NCBI RefSeq assembly: GCF_001661075.1
Contig: NZ_CP014870.1
Coordinates: 5,275,703 to 5,339,702, forward strand
Direction of reading: 5' to 3'
Source of the DNA: Pseudomonas silesiensis
GTDB lineage: Bacteria > Pseudomonadota > Gammaproteobacteria > Pseudomonadales > Pseudomonadaceae
DNA length: 64,000 nucleotides
The notes under the pieces were generated by a model, which saw only the letters and a list, made by a program, of their open reading frames with translations, searched no databases and was not told where the DNA came from. Positions 15,917 to 23,688 of this stretch are shown here, in pieces. A program made the translations under genes and the position numbers. Positions within the stretch are counted from its first letter, which is position 1; each line of letters opens with the position of its first letter.

Positions 15917-17365
15917 TCAGAGCGCCCGAATCACGTGTTTGATTTCCTGAAAGGCCTGCAAGCCCCACGGGCCCAATTCACGGCCAATGCTGCTCTGCTT
16001 GTAGCCACCCCAGGCGGTCTGCGGGAAGATCACTTGTGGCGCGTTGATCCACACCAGCCCCGCCTGCAAGGCATTGGCGACCCGATCCGCAGCCTCGGTG
16101 TCGCGAGTAACGACACTGGCCACCAGGCCGAACTGGCTGTCATTGGCCAGGGCAATCGCCTCGGCTTCGCTGGCAAAACTGCGCACGCAGATCACCGGAC
16201 CGAAAATCTCTTCACACCACAGCGCACTGTCCAGGGGCACATCGCTGAAAATCGTCGGCTGCAAAAAATAGCCGCGCGGCAGGTCCGCCGGACGATTGCC
16301 GCCGCAAATCAGTTTGGCGCCGGCACTCAGACCGCGATCGATGTGACCGAGCACCCGCTGGTATTGCGCCTGATTGACCAGTGCGCCCATTTCCACGTTC
16401 GGGTCGAACGGATCCGCCACACGAATCGCTTCGGCGCGGGCTTTCAGTTTCGACAGGAACTCATCGGCCAATTCATCGGCGACCAGCACCCGGCTGGTGG
16501 CCGAACACATCTGCCCGGCGTTGAAGAAACCGCCGCCACAAGCCACTTCCACGGCCAGTTCGAGATCGGCATCGGCGAGCACCAGCAGCGAGGATTTACC
16601 TCCCAGTTCCAGGCTGACGCCCTTCACCGTTTCCGCTGCCCGTTGCATCACTTGCACACCGACCGCGTTACTGCCGGTGAAAGAAATCTTGGCGATGCGC
16701 GGATCAGCCGACAGCGGCGCACCGACCGCCAGGCCCGTGCCGCAGACCAGGTTGAACACGCCCTTGGGCAGGCCCGCCCCGGCGATGATCGCCGCCAGTT
16801 CCAGCTCCGGCAGAGGGGTGACTTCCGAGGGTTTGAGCACCACGCAGCAGCCAGCGGCCAACGCCGGGGCGAGTTTCCAGGCGGTGGTGACCATCGGGAA
16901 ATTCCACGGCACGATCAGGCCGACCACACCGCAGGGTTCGCGACGCAGGCGGGCGCTGAAATCGTCGGTAGGCAACTCGACCGCACTGTCCTGTTTCCCG
17001 TCGAGGGCTTCGGCCAGCCCGGCGTAATACTCGAACGTGGCGATCACGTCATCGACGTCGATGGCCGCTTCGAACAGTGGCTTGCCGTTGTTGCTCGACT
17101 GCAAGTGCATCAACTGCTCGCGACCGGCCTGCACGCCCGCGGCGATTTTGCGCAGGATCGCACCACGCTCGGCGCCGGTGGTGGTCGACCAGCCCTTGAA
17201 GGCTTCGGTCGCCGCGCTGACGGCTTGATCGACAGCGCGTTCATCGCCGCCGTTGACGGTGGTCAGCAAGGCTTCGGTCGCGGGATTGATCACCCGCAGA
17301 TGTTCGCTGCCGGCCGACCATTGGCCATTGATGTACAGGCCATCGAGCGTCGTAGGAAAACTCAT
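15917..17365 (-). CDS. NAD(P)-dependent aldehyde dehydrogenase
   Basis: Protein of 482 residues with the full ALDH fold. It has the NAD-binding PWNFPMVTTAWKLAPALAAG block, the catalytic glutamate in LELGGKSSL and the catalytic cysteine in NAGQMCSATSR. The IFGPVICV and C-terminal GGYKQSSIGRELG blocks are also present. It oxidises an aldehyde to a carboxylate. Its ATG overlaps the stop of the upstream ThDP decarboxylase gene (ATGA), so the aldehyde is most likely the decarboxylase product. The arrangement resembles arginine transaminase-pathway chemistry (2-ketoarginine to 4-guanidinobutyraldehyde to 4-guanidinobutyrate), but the substrate is inferred. Confidence 0.92.
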   Translation of the reverse strand: MSFPTTLDGLYINGQWSAGSEHLRVINPATEALLTTVNGGDERAVDQAVSAATEAFKGWSTTTGAERGAILRKIAAGVQAGREQLMHLQSSNNGKPLFEAAIDVDDVIATFEYYAGLAEALDGKQDSAVELPTDDFSARLRREPCGVVGLIVPWNFPMVTTAWKLAPALAAGCCVVLKPSEVTPLPELELAAIIAGAGLPKGVFNLVCGTGLAVGAPLSADPRIAKISFTGSNAVGVQVMQRAAETVKGVSLELGGKSSLLVLADADLELAVEVACGGGFFNAGQMCSATSRVLVADELADEFLSKLKARAEAIRVADPFDPNVEMGALVNQAQYQRVLGHIDRGLSAGAKLICGGNRPADLPRGYFLQPTIFSDVPLDSALWCEEIFGPVICVRSFASEAEAIALANDSQFGLVASVVTRDTEAADRVANALQAGLVWINAPQVIFPQTAWGGYKQSSIGRELGPWGLQAFQEIKHVIRAL

Positions 17366-18999
17366 TTCGACACCGCCTGCATCCACTGGGCCTGGTCGAT
17401 TTCGATCAGCGTCGGGCCTTGGCGATCGGTGGCGACGCGCAGTGCGCTGCGCAGCTGCTCGACCCCGTTGACGGCTTCGGCGGCACAACCCAGCGCCTTG
17501 GCAACGCCAATGAAGTCCGGGGTATAGATGTCCACACCGACCGGCTCGATGGCGCGGTTGACCATGTATTTCTTGATCTCTTCGTAGCCCTGGTTATTCC
17601 ACAGCAGGACGATCACCGGGGTGCGCGCTTCAACGGCGCTGGCCAGTTCCGGCAGGGTGAATTGCAGGCCGCCGTCACCGATCAGGCACACCACCGGGGG
17701 GCGAACACCCTTTTCAACACTGCCGCCGAGCCAGGCGCCAATCGCCGCTGGCAACGCATAGCCGAGGGTGCCGTAGCCGGTGGACGAGTTGAACCAGCGA
17801 CGCGGACGCTCCGGGTTGAAGGTCAGGTTGCCGGTGTAGACCGGTTGGGTCGAATCACCGACAAAAACGGCGTCCGGCAGTTCATGCAGGACGGTTTCCA
17901 GGAACCGGGTCTGGGCCAGGGTCGGCGCGTCCCAGCTGGCGGCGAGTTCTTCGCGCAAGCGTGCGGCACGGACCTGTCCCCAATCGTTGCGGCGCTCGGC
18001 CAGCGACTTGTGGGACAGTGCGCTCAGCAAGGCCTGGGCCGCATTTCGCGAGTCCGATACCAGCGCCACGTGCGGCGGATAGTTGCGCACGGTCTGGTCC
18101 GGGTCGATGTCCACCCGCAGCAATTTGCCAGGAATCTCGAAACCACCGGCGAAGGTGATGTCGTAGTCGGTCTCGGCCAGTTCGGTGCCGATCGCCAGCA
18201 CGACATCGGCCTCTGCCACCAGGGCGCGGGTCGCGACCAGGCTCTGGGTCGAACCGATCAGCAACGGGTGGTTGGATTCGAGCATGCCTTTGGCATTGAT
18301 GGTCAGGGCCATCGGCGCGTCCAGCAGCTCGGCCAGTTCAGTCAGTTCGGCAGCCGCATCGATGGCGCCGCCACCGGCGAGAATCAACGGGCGCTTGGCA
18401 CCGGCGAGCAACTCGGTCATGCGGCTGATCGCGCTCGGCGAAGCACCGGCGCGGTCGATGTTCACCGGCACGCTGGCGAGCAGGTCATCGGCTTCTTCGA
18501 CCAGCACGTCCAACGGGATTTCGATGTGCACCGGACGCGGACGACCGGCCTGGAACAGGGCAAAGGCACGGGCCAGCACGCCCGGCAACTCGGACGCCGA
18601 CATCAGGGTGTGGGAAAACGCCGCGACACCGCCAACCAGGGCGCTCTGGTTCGGCAGCTCATGCAGCTTGCCGCGACCGCCGCCCAGCTGGTTGCGGGTC
18701 TGTACGCTGGAGATCACCAGCATCGGGATTGAATCGGCGTAGGCCTGGCCCATGGCGGTGGTGATGTTGGTCATGCCAGGGCCGGTAATGATAAAGCACA
18801 CGCCCGGCTTGCCGCTGGTACGCGCATAGCCGTCAGCCATGAAACCGGCGCCCTGTTCGTGGCGCGGCGTGACGTGGTTGATGCTCGAACGGGCCAGCCC
18901 GCGGTACAGCTCCACGGTGTGAACCCCGGGAATGCCGAACACCTGCTCCACCCCATAATCTTCGAGTAATTTGACCAATACTTCGCCGCACGTCGCCAT
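17362..18999 (-). CDS. Thiamine-diphosphate 2-oxoacid decarboxylase (acetolactate synthase/AruI-like)
   Basis: Protein of 545 residues with three ThDP-enzyme domains: N-terminal Pyr domain (VFGIPGVHTVELYRGL; glutamate in RHEQGAGFMADGYAR), central domain, and C-terminal PP domain with metal motif GDGG...NNQGYEEIKKY. The VHTVELYRGL segment resembles 5-guanidino-2-oxopentanoate decarboxylase (AruI) more than anabolic acetolactate synthase, as I recall those sequences. Coupling to an aldehyde dehydrogenase argues for a decarboxylase releasing an aldehyde. The frame opens at 19095, but an AAGGGC ribosome site fits the ATG at 18999. The gene is divergent from a LysR gene at 19159 and preceded by the operator-like sequence. 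Confidence 0.85.
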   Translation of the reverse strand: MATCGEVLVKLLEDYGVEQVFGIPGVHTVELYRGLARSSINHVTPRHEQGAGFMADGYARTSGKPGVCFIITGPGMTNITTAMGQAYADSIPMLVISSVQTRNQLGGGRGKLHELPNQSALVGGVAAFSHTLMSASELPGVLARAFALFQAGRPRPVHIEIPLDVLVEEADDLLASVPVNIDRAGASPSAISRMTELLAGAKRPLILAGGGAIDAAAELTELAELLDAPMALTINAKGMLESNHPLLIGSTQSLVATRALVAEADVVLAIGTELAETDYDITFAGGFEIPGKLLRVDIDPDQTVRNYPPHVALVSDSRNAAQALLSALSHKSLAERRNDWGQVRAARLREELAASWDAPTLAQTRFLETVLHELPDAVFVGDSTQPVYTGNLTFNPERPRRWFNSSTGYGTLGYALPAAIGAWLGGSVEKGVRPPVVCLIGDGGLQFTLPELASAVEARTPVIVLLWNNQGYEEIKKYMVNRAIEPVGVDIYTPDFIGVAKALGCAAEAVNGVEQLRSALRVATDRQGPTLIEIDQAQWMQAVSK

Positions 19000-19009
19000 G
19001 TCATTGCCC

Positions 19010-19017
19010 TTCTTGTT
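19010..19017 (-). promoter_or_regulatory. Candidate Hfq/Crc CA motif before the decarboxylase gene
   Basis: The complement reads AACAAGAA, fitting AAnAAnAA, and touches the AAGGGC ribosome site of the decarboxylase gene. Confidence 0.35.
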
Positions 19018-19107
19018 CGTTTGAGACGCCGGGCCTGCGCAGTGTTTATGATGGATCGGCAGGTCCAGGGATGGCCTCATTGGAACGGGCGACACCTAGC
19101 CGCAACA

Positions 19108-19138
19108 ATGGATAAAAAGTCATACTAGCCATGACCTC
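19108..19138 (-). promoter_or_regulatory. Operator-like sequence, copy 2 (decarboxylase/LysR promoter region)
   Basis: Second copy of the motif at 15841, with 24 of 31 bases identical and the same orientation relative to the regulated gene. It lies 109-139 bp upstream of the decarboxylase start and 21-51 bp before the divergent LysR start, the usual place for a LysR protein that regulates its neighbour and itself. Confidence 0.62.
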
Positions 19139-19158
19139 ACGTCATACCTTGGATCCCA

Positions 19159-20040
19159 ATGAAACGATTGCCACCCCTGCCGGCACTGCACACTTTTCTG
19201 ATCACCGCGCAGTGCTGCAACTTCACCAGGGCCGCCGAGCAGCTGTACATCACCCAGGGCGCGGTCAGTCGGCAGATCGCCGGGCTGGAAGATCATCTGG
19301 GTTATGAACTGTTCATTCGCCAGGCCCGGGGTCTTGATCTCACGGCCGAAGGACGGGAGTGGCTGCCCCGGGTGCAGCAGATTTTCGGCTTGATCGACGC
19401 GGCGGTGGAGCAGATCGGCGAGAAACGCGAAACCCTGCAACTCAAGGCCCCGACCTGCGTCATGCGCTGGTTGTTGCCGCGCCTTTTACAGTGGCAAAGA
19501 GAGCGTCCGGATGTGCCGGTGGAGTTGACCACTACGGTCAAGCACGGCGTGGATTTTCATCGCGAGCAGTTCGATGCGGCGGTGATGTACGGAGCGCCGC
19601 CCGACAGTGCGCTGGCCTCCTGTCACCTGTTCGATGAGCAACTGACGCCCGTCTGTTCCCGGCCGATGCTGGAAGGGCCGATGGCCTTGCAGACACCTGC
19701 CGATCTGCAACACCACTTGCTCCTGCACCCCACCCGCGATGAGCGCGACTGGAACGCGTGGTTGAAAGCAGCGAATCTTCAGTTGGGCAACGTCAGCAAA
19801 GGGCAGCATTTCGAAACGCTGGACCTGGCGATGTCGATGGCGTCTCAGGGAACTGGCGTGGCGATTGGCGATTGGTCGTTGATTGGCGACGACCTGAGCG
19901 CCGGAAGGCTGGTCATGCCGTTTGAATTGAAGGTGAAAACCGGGCTGGCGTATTACCTGGTTTTCCCCGACAAGCCCGGGCCTTCGCCGAAATTGCGCGA
20001 GTTGATGGGCTGGCTGGTGGAGCAGGCTCAGGCGCGCTGA
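19159..20040 (+). CDS. LysR-family regulator of the decarboxylase/ABC module
   Basis: Protein of 293 residues. The N-terminal winged helix has NFTRAAEQLYITQGAVSRQIAGLEDHLG (about 22-49), and a LysR effector-binding domain follows from about 90. The start MKRLPPLPALHTFLI and the overall pattern are close to the GcvA/AmpR-like branch. It is divergent from the decarboxylase operon, and the shared operator-like sequences suggest that it also controls the importer 3.3 kb away. Inducer unknown; the imported compound or its 2-oxoacid is likely. Confidence 0.88.
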   Translation: MKRLPPLPALHTFLITAQCCNFTRAAEQLYITQGAVSRQIAGLEDHLGYELFIRQARGLDLTAEGREWLPRVQQIFGLIDAAVEQIGEKRETLQLKAPTCVMRWLLPRLLQWQRERPDVPVELTTTVKHGVDFHREQFDAAVMYGAPPDSALASCHLFDEQLTPVCSRPMLEGPMALQTPADLQHHLLLHPTRDERDWNAWLKAANLQLGNVSKGQHFETLDLAMSMASQGTGVAIGDWSLIGDDLSAGRLVMPFELKVKTGLAYYLVFPDKPGPSPKLRELMGWLVEQAQAR

Positions 20041-20044
20041 GCCC

Positions 20045-20098
20045 GAAGGCTTGGCGCACAACCCTGTGGGTGGCACCAATGATTGCGATCTTGTTCAT
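20045..20098 (-). pseudogene. 5' relic of an NAD(P)-binding oxidoreductase gene
   Basis: On the minus strand a good ribosome site (GGAGAACGTC) precedes an ATG encoding MNKIAIIGATHRVV, which matches the first beta strand and GATGRVG nucleotide loop of NmrA/SDR-type proteins. Similarity stops after about 14 codons, where the sequence runs into the 3' end of the LysR gene. Upstream lies a TGAGTCAGTACAAA box shared with the neighbouring MBL/LysR promoter. It looks like the start and promoter of a gene whose body was deleted; a chance resemblance cannot be excluded. Confidence 0.42.
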
Positions 20099-20121
20099 GA
20101 CGTTCTCCAGTTGGATTTTGG

Positions 20122-20135
20122 TGAGTCAGTACAAA
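20122..20135. promoter_or_regulatory. TGASTCAGTACAAA box, copy 1 (before the gene relic)
   Basis: TGAGTCAGTACAAA differs at one base from TGACTCAGTACAAA at 21102-21115. It begins 24 bp upstream of the relic start on the minus strand. The repetition suggests a binding site of the LysR protein encoded at 21158. Confidence 0.45.
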
Positions 20136-20158
20136 TCTGGATGATGAAAGGACATTAC

Positions 20159-21046
20159 TCATTCACCCCACTTCATCTCGCCCTTGGCGACTTTGGCACT
20201 CAGTTCAAGCGAGCTTTCTTCGCCCAGCTTCGGGTAGCGTTTTTTCATCGCGGCTATCAGCGCGGCAGCGTCCTTTGCCTTGGCGGTTTCTTCATCGAAC
20301 GCCTTGATGTAATCGGCGGTGAACTGCACGGCGGCCAGCGAACGGGCGCTCTCACCGAGGTAATGACCCGGCACGATGGTTTTCGGTTTCAAGCTTTCGA
20401 TGGCGTGCAATGTGGTCAGCCAATCGGCGTGGGACTGCGGCGTCTGGGTGTCGGCCATCCACACGTGGATGTTTTCCGCGACGACGACGCCACCGACCAC
20501 AGCCTTGATCGACGGAATCCAGACAAAGGCGCGATCCGGCTGCTTGCCGTCCAACCCCACCACCTGCAACTTCTGCCCTTCGAGCATCAGGCTGTCGCCT
20601 TTGAGTACCTGCGGCACGATGGTTTTGGCCGGTACGTCGGCGCCCATTTTCGGCCCCCAGAACGCCAGTTTGCCGTCGACGGTTTTCTGGATGTGATCCA
20701 CGGTCGGCTGTGAGGCGAGCACTTTGGCGTTGGGAAATGCGGCGGTCAGGGTGTCGAGGCCGAAGTAGTAATCCGGGTCACCGTGGCTGATGTAGATGGT
20801 GGTCAGTTGCTTGCCGCTGGCGCGGATCTTCTCGACCACTTGCTCGGCCTGGGATTTGCCAAATTGTGCATCCACCAAAATCGCTTCTTTCTCGCCGCTG
20901 ACCAATACCGAGGTCACCGGGAAGATCGCCTTGTCGCCCGGGTTGTAGACATCCAGGGTCAGTGTCGATGCAGCCGCTGCGTGGGCGGCGAAACCGAGGG
21001 TGGCGGTGGCCAGCAAAATACGTTTAAGCGAGGTGAAGCCGATCAT
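20159..21046 (-). CDS. Exported metallo-beta-lactamase-fold protein with altered metal motif
   Basis: Protein of 295 residues. The start MIGFTSLKRILLATATLGFAAHAAAAS is a Sec signal peptide with cleavage near AAA (about residue 24). The MBL fold is recognised from EAILVDAQFGKSQAEQVVEKI, TIYISHGDPDYYFG, the GGVVVAENIHVW strand and IVPGHYLGE. The canonical HxHxDH metal motif is here HGDPDY: the second His is Asp and the last His is Tyr. A one-metal or non-hydrolytic role is therefore possible. The frame runs up to 21157, but GGAGC before the ATG at 21046 and the signal peptide fix the start. It is divergent from a LysR gene. Confidence 0.82.
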   Translation of the reverse strand: MIGFTSLKRILLATATLGFAAHAAAASTLTLDVYNPGDKAIFPVTSVLVSGEKEAILVDAQFGKSQAEQVVEKIRASGKQLTTIYISHGDPDYYFGLDTLTAAFPNAKVLASQPTVDHIQKTVDGKLAFWGPKMGADVPAKTIVPQVLKGDSLMLEGQKLQVVGLDGKQPDRAFVWIPSIKAVVGGVVVAENIHVWMADTQTPQSHADWLTTLHAIESLKPKTIVPGHYLGESARSLAAVQFTADYIKAFDEETAKAKDAAALIAAMKKRYPKLGEESSLELSAKVAKGEMKWGE

Positions 21047-21101
21047 CTGTTGCTCCGTTGTCCGAATGCCGTGCTTGGCGATGGGACAGAGCTTAGTTGC
21101 A

Positions 21102-21115
21102 TGACTCAGTACAAA
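21102..21115. promoter_or_regulatory. TGASTCAGTACAAA box, copy 2 (MBL/LysR divergent region)
   Basis: TGACTCAGTACAAA lies 56 bp upstream of the MBL gene and 43 bp before the LysR start. It is nearly identical to the box at 20122. Confidence 0.45.
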
Positions 21116-21157
21116 AAATGCGATGCTGGAACATAGTTTGTTTCTGAAAGCGGGCAA

Positions 21158-22066
21158 ATGATGGATCGTCTACAAGCAATGCGGGTGTTCGTCACGGTGG
21201 TTGACCTCGGCAGCCAGTCCGCCGCCGCCGATCACCTGGACCTGTCACGGCCGGTGGTTTCGCGCTATCTGGCGGAGCTGGAGGATTGGGTCGGCGCACG
21301 CCTGATGCACCGCACCACGCGCAAGCTGAACCTGACAGCCGCCGGCAGTGAAATCCTGCCTCGATGTCGGCAGATGCTCGACCTGTCCACTGACATGCAA
21401 GCCGCCGTCAGCGAACCGGACGAGGCACCGCGCGGCCTGTTGCGGATCAGCGTCAGCACTTCGTTCGGTCAGGCACAACTGGCGGATGCCATGGCCGCCT
21501 ACGTCAAACGTTATCCCGGCGTGAGCATCGACATGCAGATGCTCGACCGCACGGTGAATCTGGTGGATGAGCGCATCGATCTGGCGATCCGCACCAGCAA
21601 CGACCTGGACTTGAACCTGATCGCGCGGCGGCTGACGGTCTGCCGCTCGGTGATCTGCGCCTCCCCCGCTTATCTGCTCGAACACCCGACGCCGCTGCGG
21701 GTCGAGGATCTGAGCCAGCACAATTGCCTGACCCACTCTTACTTCGGCAAAAGCCTCTGGCATTTCGAGGAGGACGGTGAGCAGGTTTCAGTGCCGGTGC
21801 AGGGCAACATCAGCGCCAACGAAGCCAGCACGTTGTTGCGCGCGGCGATGGCCGGCGCCGGGGTGGCGATGCTACCCAGCTATCAGGCCGGCGTGCATAT
21901 CCATAGCGGCGACCTGATCCGCCTGCTGCCCCATGCCGAACCCCGACAGATGAACATCTACGCAGTGTATGCCTCACGCAAACACATGCCGGCGGCGTTG
22001 CGCAGCATGCTGGATTTTCTGGTGCTCAGATTTCCCGAGGAGCCGGAGTGGGATATCGGACTTTAA
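21158..22066 (+). CDS. LysR-family transcriptional regulator
   Basis: Protein of 302 residues (MMDRLQAMRVFVTVVDLGSQSAAADHLDLSRPVVSRYLAELED). The winged helix covers residues 1-60 and the effector domain runs from about 90, with PRGLLRISVSTSFG and VVSR/YLAEL features of the large CrgA/PA-type LysR group. An ATG one codon downstream is an equal start candidate. It is divergent from the MBL-fold gene, which it probably regulates. A REPIN follows the stop within 6 bp. Confidence 0.87.
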   Translation: MMDRLQAMRVFVTVVDLGSQSAAADHLDLSRPVVSRYLAELEDWVGARLMHRTTRKLNLTAAGSEILPRCRQMLDLSTDMQAAVSEPDEAPRGLLRISVSTSFGQAQLADAMAAYVKRYPGVSIDMQMLDRTVNLVDERIDLAIRTSNDLDLNLIARRLTVCRSVICASPAYLLEHPTPLRVEDLSQHNCLTHSYFGKSLWHFEEDGEQVSVPVQGNISANEASTLLRAAMAGAGVAMLPSYQAGVHIHSGDLIRLLPHAEPRQMNIYAVYASRKHMPAALRSMLDFLVLRFPEEPEWDIGL

Positions 22067-22071
22067 GGTGA

Positions 22072-22169
22072 CCCCTGTGGGAGCGAGCTTGCTCGCGATA
22101 GCGGTGGGTCAGGCAACACCGTTATTGAATGATCAACCGCTATCGCGAGCAAGCTCGCTCCCACAGGGG
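22072..22169. repeat. REPIN
   Basis: CCCCTGTGGGAGCGAGCTTG at 22072 and its perfect complement ending CCACAGGGG at 22169. It directly follows the LysR stop codon. Confidence 0.93.
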
Positions 22170-22282
22170 GTATCAGCGTGCTGAATACCGGGTTACATAC
22201 AAATGCCGCTTTGGTGGCAACTCACTGGCGCTGACCTATGCTCAAAGTAATACCGAAGGGTATTCGTTCAGAGGTCAACGCC

Positions 22283-22459
22283 ATGAACATCAAAACAAGA
22301 AGATACCTCGCTATTTTCATCACCTGCGCGGCCACGCTCGCGCTATATGGCACAGCAGCCTGGCGGGTCGAGCAGTTGCGTCAGTTGCCCCGTGAAGCCG
22401 CGAGTTGCAACTTCGAGCGCTGCATACCCCACAACACGACCTTCAACGCCCTCCGTTGA
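22283..22459 (+). CDS. Small single-span membrane protein, unknown
   Basis: Open frame of 58 codons, MNIKTRRYLAIFITCAATLALYGTAAW, with one hydrophobic helix at about 8-27 preceded by positive charges. A short soluble tail with two cysteines (CNFERC) follows. AGAGG lies 8 nt before the ATG. A small hairpin, AATACC-GAAG-GGTATT (22249-22264), sits just upstream. The stop is 9 bp from the convergent AraC stop. No family recognised; codon use and ribosome site support a real gene. Confidence 0.55.
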   Translation: MNIKTRRYLAIFITCAATLALYGTAAWRVEQLRQLPREAASCNFERCIPHNTTFNALR

Positions 22460-22468
22460 CGAAGAGGA

Positions 22469-23365
22469 TCAGGTCTCGTTGCCCTGATCGGCCTTCAAGC
22501 GGTCGCGAAAAGCCTTGGGCGAGATCCCTACCCGGCGTCGGAACAGGCGCGTGAAGTTGGTCGGATCGGAAAACCCCAACACGTCGGACATTTCATAAAT
22601 GGTCATGCTGGTATAGGTCAGCAAGCGCTTGGCCTCCAGCAACTGACGCTCGTGCATGATCTGCAACGCCGGTTGCCCCGCCAGTTCACGACACGTGCCG
22701 TTAAGGTGGGACACGGAGATCCCCAGACGATGCGCCAGGTCTTCGACCTTGACGTGCTGGCGATAGGTTTCTTCCACCAACTGGATAAAACCGTTGAGGT
22801 ATTCCCGGGCTCGCTGGGGGCGCTGGCTGGCGGAGCGGCGTTGGATCACCTGACGGCTGACCCACACCATGATCACGCTGACCAGCGAATGCATCAGCAT
22901 TTCCCGGGCCGGTTGATGGCCGGTGTACTCGTTTTGCAGCGCGGCAAACAAGCTGTTGAGGTACTCGCCTTCCTTGCCCGCCGGATAACTTTCAGCCTCG
23001 GCCAGGGCATTCACCGAGTTGCCCAGTTGCGCCTGCAGATGGGCGACCAGCGGCGCGGCCAGGGTCACGACAAAACCTTCGACATCTTCAGAAAACCGAA
23101 AGCCGTGCACCGATAACGGTGGCAGGATCTGGATCGCCGGCTCGGTCAGTTGCGTACGTTTACCTTCGATTTCAAGCTCTGCCTGACCTTTGAATACGAA
23201 GAGCAACTGGCATAAATCGGCGTGACGGTGGGGTTTGATTTCCCATTGGTGTTCGCGGCTGCGGTTGGAGATGGTTTCACAGTGCAGCAAGTCCGGGGTC
23301 GGCCAGTCCAGGCTTTCACCGTAGAGCTTGAACACTGGAATCGAACGCAGGTCAGGCTTGTTCAT
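22469..23365 (-). CDS. AraC-family transcriptional regulator with cupin sensor
   Basis: Protein of 298 residues. The N-terminal AraC-binding cupin has HWEIKPHRHADLCQLLFVFKG-type residues (HQWEIKPHRHADLCQ), and two C-terminal helix-turn-helix motifs follow (VKVEDLAHRLGISVSHLNGTC and SDPTNFTRLFRRRVGISPKAFR). The pattern is like PobR-type aromatic acid regulators, but no pob gene is nearby. The frame extends to 23479; the ATG at 23365 begins MNKPDLRSIPVFKLYGE, the usual opening. It is divergent from the DHA2 exporter at 23689, which is the likely target. Confidence 0.85.
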   Translation of the reverse strand: MNKPDLRSIPVFKLYGESLDWPTPDLLHCETISNRSREHQWEIKPHRHADLCQLLFVFKGQAELEIEGKRTQLTEPAIQILPPLSVHGFRFSEDVEGFVVTLAAPLVAHLQAQLGNSVNALAEAESYPAGKEGEYLNSLFAALQNEYTGHQPAREMLMHSLVSVIMVWVSRQVIQRRSASQRPQRAREYLNGFIQLVEETYRQHVKVEDLAHRLGISVSHLNGTCRELAGQPALQIMHERQLLEAKRLLTYTSMTIYEMSDVLGFSDPTNFTRLFRRRVGISPKAFRDRLKADQGNET

Positions 23366-23688
23366 CACTTCAATCCAGGCCTCAGGGGGTGGCGGAAGAT
23401 AATCGCACCGATTCGCAGAATGTACAGGTTTCGCGCAGTTTTCACCTTCAATTGACCGACCCGCAAGTGAAAAATGCAAGTACTCGGTCCATAAAAATCA
23501 TCAGCGCATCGCCGAGCCGGAACCCCGGTCTTATATCGGGGCCGAAGCGCGTCGAACAACCCTTTCATAAAATGACGCCGGACTTCCGTACGAGGCTATC
23601 GAATAGCCTACTACCGACTTACACTGGCGAGCACTGACCCGCTCGCCTCGCGCCTGGCGGGTGTCCATCACTGCCCGCAGGTTATACC
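23366..23688. other. Divergent promoter region between AraC regulator and DHA2 exporter
   Basis: No convincing gene. It contains two small palindromes. AGGCTAT-CGA-ATAGCCT (23593-23609, perfect 7-bp arms) lies about 80 bp before the exporter start and is a good operator candidate. CCCCG...CGGGG lies around 23522-23540. Confidence 0.55.

Noticed and set aside
18024..18206. Small ORFs within the decarboxylase gene
   Set aside because: Internal frames inside a conserved enzyme with no independent signals.
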